Part shown: piece by piece, positions 44,223 through 56,450 of the stretch
Numbering within the stretch: the stretch's first letter is position 1
How the letters are laid out: each line of letters opens with the position of its first letter
Origin: Spodoptera frugiperda
Lineage: Eukaryota > Arthropoda > Insecta > Lepidoptera > Noctuidae
Assembly: GCF_023101765.2 (NCBI RefSeq)
Contig: NC_064213.1
Span: forward strand, 4,588,001-4,652,000
Reading direction: 5' to 3'
DNA length: 64,000 nt
The notes under the pieces: model-generated
Database searches by the model: none
What the model was told of the DNA's origin: nothing
What the model saw: only the letters and a program-made list of their open reading frames with translations
Made by a program: the position numbers and the translations under genes

Positions 44223-44782
44223 GACGGGACGGAATGACAGAAGGTAAAGAAGTATCTAAGCATAATTTTAGATGGCACATTGAAATGTTCTCCATTGGAC
44301 AAATCAGACGTCAACTGATTTATGAATCTTATTGATTTTTTGCAAGAAACAAGCTCAATAAAAACAATAAGCACTTGACTAAATTCTCCATTTAATTTGA
44401 TTACTAGAATAAAGAATATTTAGTAACAAAAAAACGATGCTAAATATAATATATAATACGGATAGGTAGTAACATAAATTCTCTTCAACAAAATCTAACC
44501 TAAAGACCTTCTGTTTTCACGGAATCACTCAAGAATACAGACAAATATGATCACAAAACGTCACTATAAAGGTGGATAATATGGCGAATTTCCCGTGCCC
44601 TTACTCCCGGGACCTGTCACCTGTCAGGTACACTTATATGCTTTCACGCTTATATTGAGTACAAGGGGGGAATGACAATGATCTGTCTCGGGACACTTTA
44701 CGTTCATTACTTTATTTAAATGTGTTTATTTTTTGTAGAAAGAGAATTGGTTCATGAGATTATTAATATAGAATTTTTCTCT

Positions 44783-44853
44783 AGAGCTACGGACTACCTA
44801 GTAGGTTACCGGGGCTCTGACTAGGAAGAGTTTTATAGTCAGTAAGAGTCTGA

Positions 44854-44898
<45 letters not shown>

Positions 44899-44942
44899 CT
44901 CACCCAAGGCGGGAGAAGTCATTGGATGATCTTCCCCACCTT
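44783..44942 (+). mobile_element. SINE-B carrying an expanded (CT)n run
   Basis: GAGCTACGGACTACCTAGTAG, AGTCAGTAAGAGTCTGACAC, then about 42 bases of CT repeat (44855-44896) where other copies read CTCCCTCTCGCC, then CTCACCCAAGGCGGGAGAAG. Confidence 0.88.
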
Positions 44943-46060
44943 GGAAGATATTTTCATACCTTAACCAAAATTAAAATAATCGTGTCTACTGAAATATTAT
45001 CATTGAGACATTCCCGTTGACTCAATTTCATCCCAATTAGTATCTAAAAAACATTTCTTACCGAAGAATTTAGAAATTGCAGAAATGAAAGTTAAAGGTT
45101 CATAAAATACTGTAGTAGATTATGCTCTGTAGTTTCTATCGACCTTATAGAACAAGGGAGTAAGTTTCTGAACCTATATAATAAGGACTCACAAATAATT
45201 TCGGAGAATAGGTGATATAATACTCTTTACAGGTCTTTGCAACCAATTTAAATCCGTTAGACAAATGTTTCAAGTCTCACAAACCAAGAGAAATGTTCTT
45301 CTCTTTGTAGGATTATGTGGGAACCAGGTTTGCAGGCAAATCCTTCAGAGAAAGTGGACACAAAGAACTAAATACTGCACTGTTAAGTTTGCATAGTATT
45401 TCTATAAAATACGGTAGCATTAGTTTAATATTCTAGGTCAGGTTTTGTGGCTCAATAATTTATGTACAAAATTTTGTACTTTAATTAAAAATTGTTGAAT
45501 ATTCTTTGGCTTTGGATCTGTAAGTAGTATCTTGAAATATACCCAGCGTGTAGCTTGCGTACACATTGATCAAGATCGCTTGCTATTGTAATCTGAACTT
45601 TATAACATACACTACACATATAGAAAAGGAAATTATTGAGTACGCTTCTCCCTATTCGTATAGGAATTAAAAGGTTTGGAAATTATAACAAAGACACTGC
45701 ATATTTAAAAACAATATGTGACTAAAAGTACTAATTCATGTCTAAAAACCCTTTATAACAACTATTAAGTTTTAACATAGTATCGAAAAAAATAATTTAG
45801 CTTCACCACCGAACCTGTAATTTACGTCTAACTAATGATTCATAAAACCACAATTTCCTCATACACAATTTTCATTTTACCGATAAAACTTCCATTGGCT
45901 TGTTGGAAAAATATTTCTTAACTTCGTTAGGCGAACAGTCATTAGCATGCTTCCGTGGTTTGAATACAAGATTATTTGAGAAAAGTTGTGAAAATACAAT
46001 GTTAAAATACAAAAATATTTAGGCACATTAGGCACTTAATATAACAAGAAACTTGCTATA
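44943..46060. other. No gene seen
   Basis: AT-rich; no open frame of note and no repeat copy recognised. Confidence 0.4.
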
Positions 46061-46190
46061 TCTTACTAATATTATAAATGTTAATGAGTTTTAATGAAGT
46101 GTAAGGTATTTTACTCAATCTCGTCAAAATGGTTATGATCATAACATATATGATATGATTTTTATCCCATGGGAACGAGGTTGTACAATG
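46061..46190 (+). mobile_element. Helitron 5' part
   Basis: Host A at 46060, then TCTTACTAATATTATAAATG, ACTCAATCTCGTCAAAATGG and TTTTTATCCCATGGGAACG. The 3' hairpin and CTAG end are missing. Confidence 0.5.
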
Positions 46191-47254
46191 AAGTACCGAT
46201 GTACTGATCAAAACTGACTAATCATTATTTTTGTAGACTTAAGACAATGTATGTAAGAAAGCAAAACTTGATATATTTTCTGGGAACATCGGGAAATACC
46301 TAACAGCTGGTCGAAGCTGGTACGAGAATCATATTACTAAAATGATAATTGAAATTTCAAACTTTAAACATCAATACGTAACAACTGTAATAACATTATG
46401 CACGAAAAAATAAATCGTAAAGAATACAATTTCATTATGAATATTGAAAATTAAAATATAAAACATAAACTAAACTATTCATTACAATACAATTATTTTC
46501 CTATCAACAATATACAATTTACAATGCGATGAAATTACTTGTGTGAAACAAGTACTTTGAAAGCAATCCGTTTATTTGCTTTGCTTATTTCAAGACACTT
46601 TGTTTATGATATAGAAATATTATGTGAAATATGTTTTGTTTATACTGCAGTATTTTAGTCTGTAGTGAAGTTTATGACTGTACTGTTGAACTGATGATCA
46701 CATTTGGAAGTTCTTAGCTGATATATGAAGAGTTATTGGAAAATAGTTGTTATGTTCCAATAAATAAGTCACACTCCTTCCTTTCCAATTTTGTCTGGAT
46801 GTTTTCTAAAATTGTTAATGTGTTCAGAAACTCTTTCATATACAGCATTTTCTAACAATGACAGACACTACAAAAAATATCTGATTTGTTCAAGACAACT
46901 TCCAAATTACTTAATTTGAAAGTTATAATATCTTATATGTACATACATAATATAATTTTAGGTCATAAGATTCTGAATTCAACATTTGCAATGCGAAATC
47001 TGAAAATATTCCAATATTTTATGAGTTTTTCGCACGAAAATAATTCGCATAACATGTTGCTAGATGGATAGCTGTTTTCATAACTACCAGGTAGATCTTA
47101 TTTACAAAAAAAAAAGAAAGTTCACCGAATAACAAGGGTCTAAGCAAAGCTAAAATGAGACGTTAGTTCATAACACATACTTATAAATTGACCAGCCAAG
47201 TAAACTATTCACCTCTGCAAATTATATTACAGGTACATACAGCACAAGTTCATG

Positions 47255-47375
47255 CAAATCCAAGTGCACTTTCAGTTCTATCGCTCCTATAATTCGATAG
47301 GATGGCAACCCAACCAAACCTGAGAGAATTAGAACACAGGTCTAATGACTTTATGTGCTTTCCGAAACATAGGTA
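47255..47375 (+). repeat. LINE-like 3' fragment
   Basis: TCAGTTCTATCGCTCCTATAA, TTCGATAGGATGGCAACCC, GAATTAGAACACAGGTC, CTTTATGTGCTTTCCGAAAC resembles a widespread lepidopteran non-LTR 3' region; single copy here. Confidence 0.4.
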
Positions 47376-48984
47376 AAACTAGTAACCAATACGAAAGTCG
47401 GAAATCTCGGTACGTATAATTTCGGTATATTCGGTAGGTAGGTGTACCAATTCTGTTTTCTGTGAAAAATTATATTAATTGTAATATTAAGTGTAACTTA
47501 AGATGTCATAATTCGCAACCCAACCAGTATATTTTTTTAATGCGAAACTATGTTTGTTTGTACTTGTTACACTTCGTCGCGTTTAAGAGTATATTTTTTT
47601 AAAATCTGGAAATGCGAAGTTACTTATTGATTTAGCCATCGTGGGCGTAGCTGCAGGTAATTAGGTAGTAGTAGTAGCTAGTAAGATAAAATCACAAAAT
47701 TATTACTAATGACATTTTATTTCAAGTGAAAAGACGAAGACAACAACATAAAATAAACACGTTACAAAATTGTGCGTAAAACACGAAAAGGGTTTTATTT
47801 TCGCCTTCCAACGTAAAACCCCTAAACGTAAGGTATTGGGCATTAAAAATTTAAAACGAAAATGGACATTGAAGACCAAATAAATGTTAGTACAGATACT
47901 TTAATGTATGAGAAATGTCAGCTGCCATCAAATTTGTATGGTTTCTTGTCTCATTATTTCGTATAGTTTCTACCCGTCCCATCAATTATCTGGTAATGAT
48001 TTTATGTTAGTAGTGTACTGTAATGATTTATTTATTGATTACAACCTTGAGTTACCTAATGGTAATTAAATATACTGACTAACCGCCGTATTCAGTCATT
48101 TAATGGTTAACCCAGTCCTTAGCAATTATTTTCGGAACAAAATCGTTACTAAGGAATAGTTTAAGTTACCAATATATTATGTCTTTGAATACAAATTGGT
48201 ACAATTTGTAAACTACGATTTGCTTACAAAATTTTATCTGACTTGTGTAAAAAAATATTTACATGACGCTTTATATTTTTATACTGTATCTCGGACACAT
48301 GATTAAAAAATATGAAGTAGTTACTTATATCTACTATTTAAAAAGAGAAATATAAATATAGTTCCTATTTATATCTATTTGTATGTTAAAAATACGTCTG
48401 TTTATTTATTGAAAAGAATCGTTACAAATTTTAAATATTTTTCACGAAGCGCGCGATGCTGTTTAAATAATTGTTATTATCGTTGTATAACACATATAAA
48501 AAAACTGTTAGTAAATATATTTTAATGGTTAAATATAACCGAGATAACATATTTCGGTATTTAACGCAAGCATACCTCGCCTGTATTTAGTTTTCATCTT
48601 CAATGTAAGAACTAATAATTTTGAGTACATAAGGATTTTTTATAAAATCAATCCCTGAAAGTTATATCAAATACCTTCCAATGTGTGGATTACGGTAAAA
48701 ATATATATCTAATAGGTATAAGTACAGCTGTTTCCTTCTGAAGATAACAGGTTTCCATTCTTATACTCAGACTTTGATTTCTATTAAATTTTTTGACGTA
48801 ATAAAATACTATTCCAATTAATTACATTCTAAGTTCTACTAAAACTATATTATATCTTACCTACCCCTTAAAAAATTAATACAAATTATTTACAATTAAA
48901 AATAATCTTATGTTTATACATATGTTGCATGTAACCGATAATCCGAAAAAAATAAATTATAAACCTAAAACAAAAAACCCTTAC
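47376..48984. other. No gene seen
   Basis: Very AT-rich. If 48985-49266 is a first exon on the minus strand, this is the start of its first intron. Confidence 0.4.
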
Positions 48985-49266
48985 CTGTCGAAATAATTTT
49001 CACGACGACCGCTCGAACGTAGCACGCGTTCACTTCAAAAAAACTTATTAAATTCAACACAACAACAAAAAAATCTCCACGAATTGTTCACATTTGTGCT
49101 GAACATCCATTTATTGACACATCACTGCACGAAATTACGGAAAAACCGGAACGTGGGATTAAGAAGTTTCGGTTTTTACGCCTTCAGATTTGGCTGGGTA
49201 TTAAAAATTTACGCTATGTTCGGTTTTCTCGGGAACACACGACCGCTCCGCGTGATGCCAGCGACT
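48985..49266 (-). promoter_or_regulatory. Putative promoter start and non-coding first exon of a host gene
   Basis: On the minus strand TTCAGTCGC (49269-49261) matches the arthropod initiator TCAGT. About 280 bases of GC-richer leader follow, ending at CGACAG|GTAAGGG (exon end 48985), a near-ideal 5' splice site. No ATG occurs in the last 60 bases before the donor and earlier ATGs start only very short frames, so the leader would be non-coding. No TE copy overlaps it. Its coding exons are not in the visible flank to the left and may lie far away or outside the window. The plus-strand 84-codon frame at 49084-49338 has no motif and is judged a shadow. Confidence 0.4.
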
Positions 49267-51335
49267 GAACTAAATTACAAATTGTGGGAACGAAACATTC
49301 TAAGGGCGGCTTCAAACGAACGACTACACGCTTCATAGTTGACTTGGAAGTGCAAACATTTCTTTTATTGAATGGAAATTTTGATGGATCCGCTTCTTGT
49401 GATGTACTTTGTCTTTTTTATTGTTACATTTCGTTTTTGTTTATTTGCGCTCAACCTTAGGCAGCAATAAAATTACGTATTGGGCTTAAATGTACATTGG
49501 ACGTGTTTTTTATATTCGTGTTTCTGCAAAGCTTATGAGATAATTATCAAAAATATTAAATTATGGTATTTGGTTTAGTCGTCTGTTAGAAGGGAACGTT
49601 TCCGAAAAACGTTACAGAAATTATTTTATATAATTTTAATCTTTCGTTTCGTTTTTGTTTCATCGTCAGTTACTTTATTGCAAATAATATACATTGAATT
49701 ACTTAATATTTTTACCGTTTTTTAGCCCCTGTTTGCGGCGTTTCGTTTACACCCTGTGTTTGGATCACAATGACCCTTCGCCATAATTATCATTAACAAG
49801 ACTGCAACAACTAAACATCGGATTGAAAGCGACATGATCCAGCAAAGAGTTACGCTTCCACATACATTAAAAACTCTTTTATTAAAACTCAAATCTCATT
49901 CTTTTAAACCATCCGGTGATTGAACTCAGTCAGTCACTCAGACAGGGCAATAACACCTTTAAATAAATATAAATAGATTATATATTTCTTTGAGTTGTTT
50001 CATAAGAAAATATATTCGAGAAACATAGTGTAGGTGTCTTTAGACGTTCACGTTCGTAAATGTTTATTCTACGGTAAAATTATTTGGTAGTAAATCAAAG
50101 TATTATTGACTATTATCGTAAACTATTTTTTGTTGTAGTCAATAAAAATATTGTTTTGTCAGGTATTTGCAGACTTTACAAAACATTACTTACGTCTATT
50201 ATTTCTGTTGATATATGCAGAGTTGCATTTAGGTACACAATATTTTGGCAGATTTATTTTTGTTATGCTACTATTACAAATATTTTTTCTTTTGCATTAT
50301 TTTAAACCTTAGTAGATTTAAATTTAGGTGTATGCACTTATTATTTTGATATAATCCAGATGTGAACTACATAATTTGTAGTTCTGTTTTGTGTTATGTA
50401 TTTTATGTATCTTAATACATAAATAAACAATTCACATCACTAAAGGCAAGCTCAGTGCAATACTCGATACATTCCTAGGTCATGTAGGTACTGGTACTAT
50501 ATTTCAAATTCTAAACAATATTATGTAGTTCTTTTCCCTTTTTTATTTTTTCTCATGGATTGAATTAAATCATATAATGAAAATTAAGAAATTATTAACA
50601 TTGTTTTGTAGTGGTACATATTAAGTATGTAGATATCACCCGTTTTATTTTAATCTTGGCTTTGCGGGAGAACTTTTAAGCCCATAAATACATTCATAGG
50701 AATATGAATCTAGTTAGCACTTGGTACGTTAAAGTATTTCACGATTTTTGTTCGTAGTTTTATTTTTACCTTTTGATTGAAGATTGGCATTTAGCTATAC
50801 TTTTCACCGTGACTTATAATCAGTGATAGGAATAGGTAGTGCTTATTAACCTAAACTTTGAAGAACAGAGAAAAGAAACGGAGACTTCCTTAGTACTATA
50901 ATATTTTTTCCCGTAATCCCACACGCCCTAGTCTTTTTACAAAAATCTAGGCGCCTTCTAATTTTCCGGCGTCATAAAAAAAAGGTAGGTGTACCTAATT
51001 ATGCCTCCTACTAAAGAAAATACAAAAGCAACATAAAATACCAACTTACATAATCGTTCCGACGTTAATCATATTCACAACACTTAGCTACATAATATGA
51101 CGTTTCCATTTATTCGCCCGCCAGATATTGCCCTACAAATTATACTAAGTTCCAAGTAAAATAAACATCGAGTGTTGATTTACAAACATCCGCAGCCGAA
51201 GGTATTTGTTCCTGGTGCTAACGTACTTCAGTTGCGAGAATTCCAGCGTTACAGGGAATTCGTAGTAATGTTAAATGTGTATATTTGTTTGTTTGATGGC
51301 TTTTTACGTACTTTGAGTCAAAACATAAAGGCTTT
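49267..51335. other. No gene seen
   Basis: Upstream side of the putative exon. AT-rich; the 73-codon frame at 50084-50305 is hydrophobic low-complexity. 51060-51300 is unique. Confidence 0.4.
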
Positions 51336-51530
51336 TTTTTGTTTTGAGGGCGGAAAATCATCCAATGACTTTTCCCGCCTTGGGCGAGGCGAGAGGGAGT
51401 GTCAGACTCTTGGTGACTTAAAACCACCCCGTTCCTTCTTCTGTTTTTCAAGCCGGAGCCCCGGTAAACCCGCTAGGTAGTCCGCAGCTCCGGATCAGGC
51501 ATCGGCCCTACTGGGCCCCATTTGTCCATT
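51336..51530 (-). mobile_element. SINE-B, minus orientation, with head
   Basis: The plus strand gives TTTTGAGGGCGGAAAATCATCC, CGCCTTGGGCGAGGCGAGAG, AAAACCACCCCGTTCC, GGTAAACCCGCTAGGTAG, GCAGCTCCGGATCAGGC, CCCTACTGGGCCCCATTTG. The outer head differs from 18281-18535. The overlapping 102- and 77-codon frames are not genes. Confidence 0.88.
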
Positions 51531-51614
51531 GCATCGCCGTGACGTAACACCGCTCGACGGACAAGTGGAGCTTTCTAGTGCTAGGCGACTGTTTTATTTT
51601 TTTAAATTCTGCCT

Positions 51615-51745
51615 CCTTCTTTGAGTGGTAATAAAGAGACATGGCCAACCCACATTGAGCAATTGTGATGATTAATGCTCAAAACTCCTCCTTGTGAGAA
51701 GAGGCTTTGGTCAGCAGTGGCCACTATTATATGCTGTTGATGTAA
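51615..51745 (+). repeat. LINE 3' tail, uninterrupted copy
   Basis: GAGTGGTAATAAAGAGACATGG, CCCACATTGAGCAATTGTG, ATGATTAATGCTCAAAACTCC, GTGAGAAGAGGCTTTGGTC, AGCAGTGGCCACTATTATATG, GCTGTTGATG. It is the paralogue of the tail split by a MITE at 22912/23507 and shows a single TAA at that point. Confidence 0.7.
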
Positions 51746-52639
51746 AACAGACATAGTACAAGATAATGTTCTTGGTCTGGTGGATAAAGTATCATTGATT
51801 TTTTAGCATGGAATTCGAAATTATACCCAGACTTATCTGCTATTAAGTACATGGGACCACTAACATAACTAGTGATAACTAAGTTTTACTTAGTATATGA
51901 GCACCTTTGTACAATGTACATACCTTCGGGGATTGAAAAACTATCCATGTGTATCCGTACATTAGTTTGAAAACTTATCCTTTGCCCTTTTTGCGAAGCC
52001 GCAGGTAGAAGTAGTTTAGTAATATTAAAGTAAGTTCCCTTCACAAGCTTCGCCATAGTTCTCCATACTTCAGGTGAAACTACTTTATGAACTAAGATTA
52101 GAAGCATAATATTTTAAACTTTGTAAGTATTTAATTTTTCTCTTCTGAGATTTTTTAAGTTGTTTTATGACTTGCTTAGTAGGGAAAATCTTTAATTTAG
52201 ATATTTTGTACAGTATTATTTAACTTGACATTTTACATCTATATGTGTTTTAGTAAAAATTTACTTATCTAAACGTACAAAATTAGATTGAATTGATTTT
52301 AAAATACTATAAAATTAAATAATAGGTACAATATACGACGGAGTATAACCGATTTATGACTGATATGATATACTGATACTGATATACCTACCACATTAAT
52401 ATTTTAAATGTGAATTTTTTTGGATTGGTTTGTTTTGATATTTGGATATTTGATGTCAACAGTGCTAAATTTGATGTAATGAGCTGACTTGGGTGATTGG
52501 ATACCTTTTATGCCGTGGGAATGAAAACAAAGCTAGTATACGTTAAAATGAAAATGTTACCAGATATAAATGCAACATCAGATATCACCAAGCTCTAAAG
52601 CAACCATTCCTAACTTATTCAGCTTAAGATCAAACGGAA
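51746..52639. other. No gene seen
   Basis: AT-rich DNA; the 73-codon minus frame 51886-52107 has no motif. Confidence 0.4.
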
Positions 52640-52860
52640 TCTTTGGCAATAAGCTCGCTCCTCCAATATACGTCAGGCCCATCGACTTGTCTAATCAGAC
52701 TGGCGATATCTAATCAGCATTGGCTATATCCGGGCCGAGGCCAACCACAAACGCCTCCCAAAAACCCGGTCAGGCCTCCGTGGTCAATTAATAATTCCTC
52801 AGCAGCCATAATTGATTGTTTTATCGCCTAAATAGCCGTTCTGTACCACAGCTTAACGGG
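52640..52860. other. Unique GC-richer block, possible conserved non-coding element
   Basis: CGTCAGGCCCATCGACTTG, CCGGGCCGAGGCCAACCAC, CCCGGTCAGGCCTCCGTGG and TCAATTAATAATTCCTCAGC. No repeat partner in the window, no TE ends, and TAATTA-like homeodomain core sites at the right side. The 62-codon frame inside is not supported by codon context. Confidence 0.3.
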
Positions 52861-53232
52861 TAATTGTAAAAGATGGTAATTTTTGAAATATCAGTCGTAT
52901 TATGAGAAAAGCAAAGTATAAATTATAAAAAACTGTGTCATTCTACTTGATGGTGTTCATGTGAATACTAGATATTAATAACAAAGTTGACATTTACTGA
53001 AAATCTAACTTTGTATTACTTAGTATAAAGTCGACATTACAATGGCTAAATAACTAACCATACCACAAAATCACACCTATTAAACCCAGGAAGTAGTAGT
53101 AACCAGACGCAGATATACAACGTAATATTGTGGTTGATATGATTAATCTTATCCAACTTCATCCAAAGTATAATTCAAATATCTCAACAGGTCAAGTAAC
53201 TATATTAATGATCTAGCTTTCATAAGATTTTT

Positions 53233-53390
53233 GGAGCTGCGGACTACCTAGCGGGTTTACCAGGGCTCCGGTTAAAGCAGGAGTAGGAACGAGTTGGCGA
53301 TTAGTCAGTAGATAAGAGTCTGACACTCTCTCTGGCCTTGCCCAAGGTGGGAGAAGGCAATGGATGAATTTCCCCCATTTAAAAAAAAAC
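53233..53390 (+). mobile_element. SINE-B copy
   Basis: GGAGCTGCGGACTACCTAGC, GGGTTTACCAGGGCTCCGG, AGGAGTAGGAACGAG, GATAAGAGTCTGACACTC, GCCTTGCCCAAGGTGGG, then A9. Confidence 0.87.
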
Positions 53391-53439
53391 TTATTTTATA
53401 TATTTATTCCCATATGTAAATAAATACGTTAATTTTGTT

Positions 53440-53635
53440 TCGGCTTTTCAAAAATGTCAGTAGTAGCACGGAGTCTGGAATTGTGCCCAGTATAATTATA
53501 GTAATAGACTCACCCCCTATTACATGGGACTTATAACACAAATGGTAAAAAGTGGGTGCGTATTGTACAGTGGTATTACGTGCCGTAATGTGCACCTCTG
53601 CCTACCCCCTCGGGGATAAAAGGCGCGACGTTGAC
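53440..53635 (+). mobile_element. SINE-D, 5'-truncated
   Basis: GGCTTTTCAAAAATGTCAG, AGCACGGAGTCTGGAATTG, CTATTACATGGGACTTATAAC, GTGGTATTACGTGCCGTAATG, TGCACCTCTGCCTACCCCC, GGATAAAAGGCG. Lacks the tRNA-like head found at 61973-62263. Confidence 0.8.
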
Positions 53636-54882
53636 GCGTAAATAATGAACGTGCAATGAACCGTGGCAAAAATATGCATTTTATTTATCATACAATTACA
53701 GTATGAGCTTAATTTGTTTTTGAATGACATCAATGAATATTTTATGTACACTCCATCATCCCTGACAATATGGTTTTAAGCTGAAAACTAATTATGTACT
53801 CATAAATATTTTCATATATCAATTTCATAGTTAATTGTCTTTACTCATGCATCTAAGGGCTGAAATTAATAACAATTGATCTAAATCCAAAATGATTGGA
53901 ATGAGACCAAGTTCTATTGAATTTCTGACTCCAATTTTGAATATAAAAGGCTTGAATTTGAACCCTAATCAAATCAAATCAAATCACTTTAATGCATCCA
54001 TAGTGAATAGTGTGGTCTACAATTTTATACAGTCGTCGATTAGTAGATTAAAAAGCGTAACTTTATTATTCGTTTTTTTTTTCTATATTCAACACCAACC
54101 TTTTTGTTGAAATCATTACTTAACTTTAGGCAGTCCTGTACCTGAAACACCAGCCCCATCATTCAGGCTTCTGGCTTAATTTTATTCTTTTCACATCCTT
54201 AGTCTTAGTACGTATGAACACATATGTATATGAATGATATTAAAATAGACTAGCTGTATAAGCATTTAGGGACTATGACATAATTTCCGCACACGATTAT
54301 CTACACAAAACATGCATGACATAATTTAGACCAAATAAAATCGACGGATGTATACTTCAATTAATTCATCCTAAAACGATAAAATAAAGCAACAAATGTC
54401 GGGTATTTCCCAATCACTCTAAGAACTTTATGCTAATTAGGCACCTGAAACTCCTACAACTGTAATTACACTCTATTTCCTAAGATACAAAGTTGAATTT
54501 CAAATGGTGGTATGAAATTCGATGGATGATATTCTGATTTTTGAATCGGATCATTTGTTTTAACCCTTTTTCAACAGTGCGTGAAGATTTTAGGTGTAAA
54601 AGGTCGGATGGCATCACTGGGATAAAGAGAGTAGGTACCTGTTTAAAAATCAATAATATGTAAATTACGAATATTTTTGTCTACATATATACAGTAAAAT
54701 TCAATGAATGAACAAAATCTGAGGTCCATTGTGTAAAAGTAAATTTGAAAAAGGAAAAGTAAATTGAGGACTGACTTGACTCTAACTAACCAGAACCAAC
54801 CAGAAACAAAGCTTATTTTTTTGTCTTATAGCTATCGTGTGACTTTCTAAATTAACTAGAAATCACAGTTTACTCATGTACA
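53636..54882. other. No gene seen
   Basis: Contains a short AATCAAATCAAATCAAATC run at 53966-53985. No coding signal. Confidence 0.4.
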
Positions 54883-54966
54883 TTTATGGAGAAAAGCTTT
54901 ATTAGTTTTGAGTCACAGAGGTATTCTTCAACATGAGCAGCGTGCGCAGACGGGGCGACGTCTCCT
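54883..54966 (-). repeat. Repeat-K copy, minus orientation
   Basis: ATGGAGAAAAGCTTTATTAG, TTTTGAGTCACAGAGG, CAACATGAGCAGCGTGCGC, AGACGGGGCGACG: reverse complement of 29085-29185. Confidence 0.6.
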
Positions 54967-54969
54967 CCC

Positions 54970-55060
54970 CTAGTTTTACTGACAAAAATCCACCCCGTTC
55001 CTTCTCCTGCTTTAAACTGAAGCCCCGGTAACCTGTTACGTTGTCCACAACTCCGCACTC
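54970..55060 (-). mobile_element. SINE-B fragment, minus orientation
   Basis: TTTACTGACAAAAATCCACC, CCGTTCCTTCTCCTGC, GAAGCCCCGGTAACCTG, TTGTCCACAACTCCG. Joined directly to the Repeat-K copy. Confidence 0.75.
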
Positions 55061-55506
55061 AGTATACCTGATTATTAGTTAAAGCAATAAAATAGTAAAA
55101 TTTTAGCTCCATGCTTTGTGTGCACATAAATATTAAAGGGTACCAAGTGACTATGAACCAGTTTTTGTAGCTATAGATATATTGTCAAAAAAGAAAAACC
55201 TAAATAAATATTTTCTCTCAAGACTAAGCTCAGTCACCACCTAAAAGCAAACGTTTACCTAAAACCCACTTAAGTATTATAAATATTGTACCTACCTATT
55301 ACTTATCTTATTTTCCTTCGCCACTATGAATCAATAATCTTCTGCCAAGACAATAAATATCACTATTCTGGACGGCACACTGTAAAATGTGCAGAAACCG
55401 CTCAAACTAATGAAGAGTTATGAATTTTTCCACCAAGCAACCCTGAAAAGATTGTGCAGAAAATATTACTAGGATTGAAAACCCTGGATGCATTGTGTAA
55501 AAAAGG

Positions 55507-55950
55507 TAATTTAAAAAACTAAAAAACCCGACTGCGTTTCTTTATAATATGAAAATGAAAAATTCCTAAGACAAGAAAGTCGTCGTAAAATTGAAGCAGT
55601 CGCGACCCATTCTAAGTATGAAGACTTAGTGAGGGCACATACGGCTAGCTGAACGACTTGACGGATTTCAGCTTGATAGGGGTCGTTTGATTCGTATTTA
55701 CTGCGAAAGTGACACTAGATATATCAAAATATAAAATAATAACACTAAGAAAATAATTTAAAAAACTAAAAAACCCGACTGCGTTTCTTTATAATATGAA
55801 AATGAAAAAACCCTAAAACAAGAAAGTCATCGTAAAATTGAAGCAGTCGGGACCCATTCTAGAATGATCGCCGAATGTGCCCTCACTTAGTCTTCATATT
55901 TAGAATGGGTCCCGACTGCTTCAATTTTACGATGACTTTCTTGTTTTAGG
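55507..55950. repeat. Two direct and one inverted copy; perfect 50-bp inverted repeat
   Basis: AATTTAAAAAACTAAAAAACC, CGACTGCGTTTCTTTATAAT, AAGAAAGTCGTCGTAAAATTG and GAAGCAGTCGCGACCCATTC at 55507-55615 recur at 55757-55860 with few changes. The inverted third copy follows. 55812-55861 and 55901-55950 are perfectly complementary over 50 bp with a 39-base loop. The loop matches TGAAGACTTAGTGAGGGCAC of the first unit in reverse. Not coding; a transcript across it would form a long hairpin. Confidence 0.93.
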
Positions 55951-56246
55951 TTAAAAAATATGTTGCATACATATTGCACAATTTCCAGGAACAATTTTTT
56001 TACCACATAACATGTCTGAAAATAGCCAATAATAGCAGCTACGAATAAAACTTTGATACACCAATAAGTCGATATAATTACATCGCCTTGAAGCATAGCA
56101 ATCAATAGTAGTAATTAATTTGTTCTAAGAAAAAGCCGCTTTAGGCAAGTCGGTCAAGGTTTAGGCAAACTAATAGTATAATCAGAATGACGTGGGGCAG
56201 TTCAGTGGGTGTTAGGTTATTAGTAATATTGTATGTATTAATATTA

Positions 56247-56450
56247 CTAGTTTCTACCAGCGGCTTTGCCCGTTTTATCGTAGGATAAAAAATATCCAAT
56301 CAAAGAGCAATCAAATCAATTTCGATAAAAAGTGTCAAATGTAAAACTCCTGTCTCTATACCAAATTTTATCGAAATCCGTTCAGTAGTTTCAGCGTGAT
56401 TGACGAACAAACATCAATTTATAATATGAATGTGATAAGATTTCTGTAAA
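56247..56450 (-). mobile_element. Helitron copy, minus orientation
   Basis: The minus strand ends CGGGCAAAGCCGCTGGTAG then AAACTAG at 56247 with host T. Inner TCGAAATCCGTTCAGTAG (plus strand) and GACGAACAAACATCAATTT match the 5075 copy. The 5' limit near 56450 is approximate. Confidence 0.6.

Noticed and set aside
49084..49338. 84-codon plus frame
   Set aside because: Opposite strand to the better-supported first-exon signal, no recognisable motif and no conserved-looking start.
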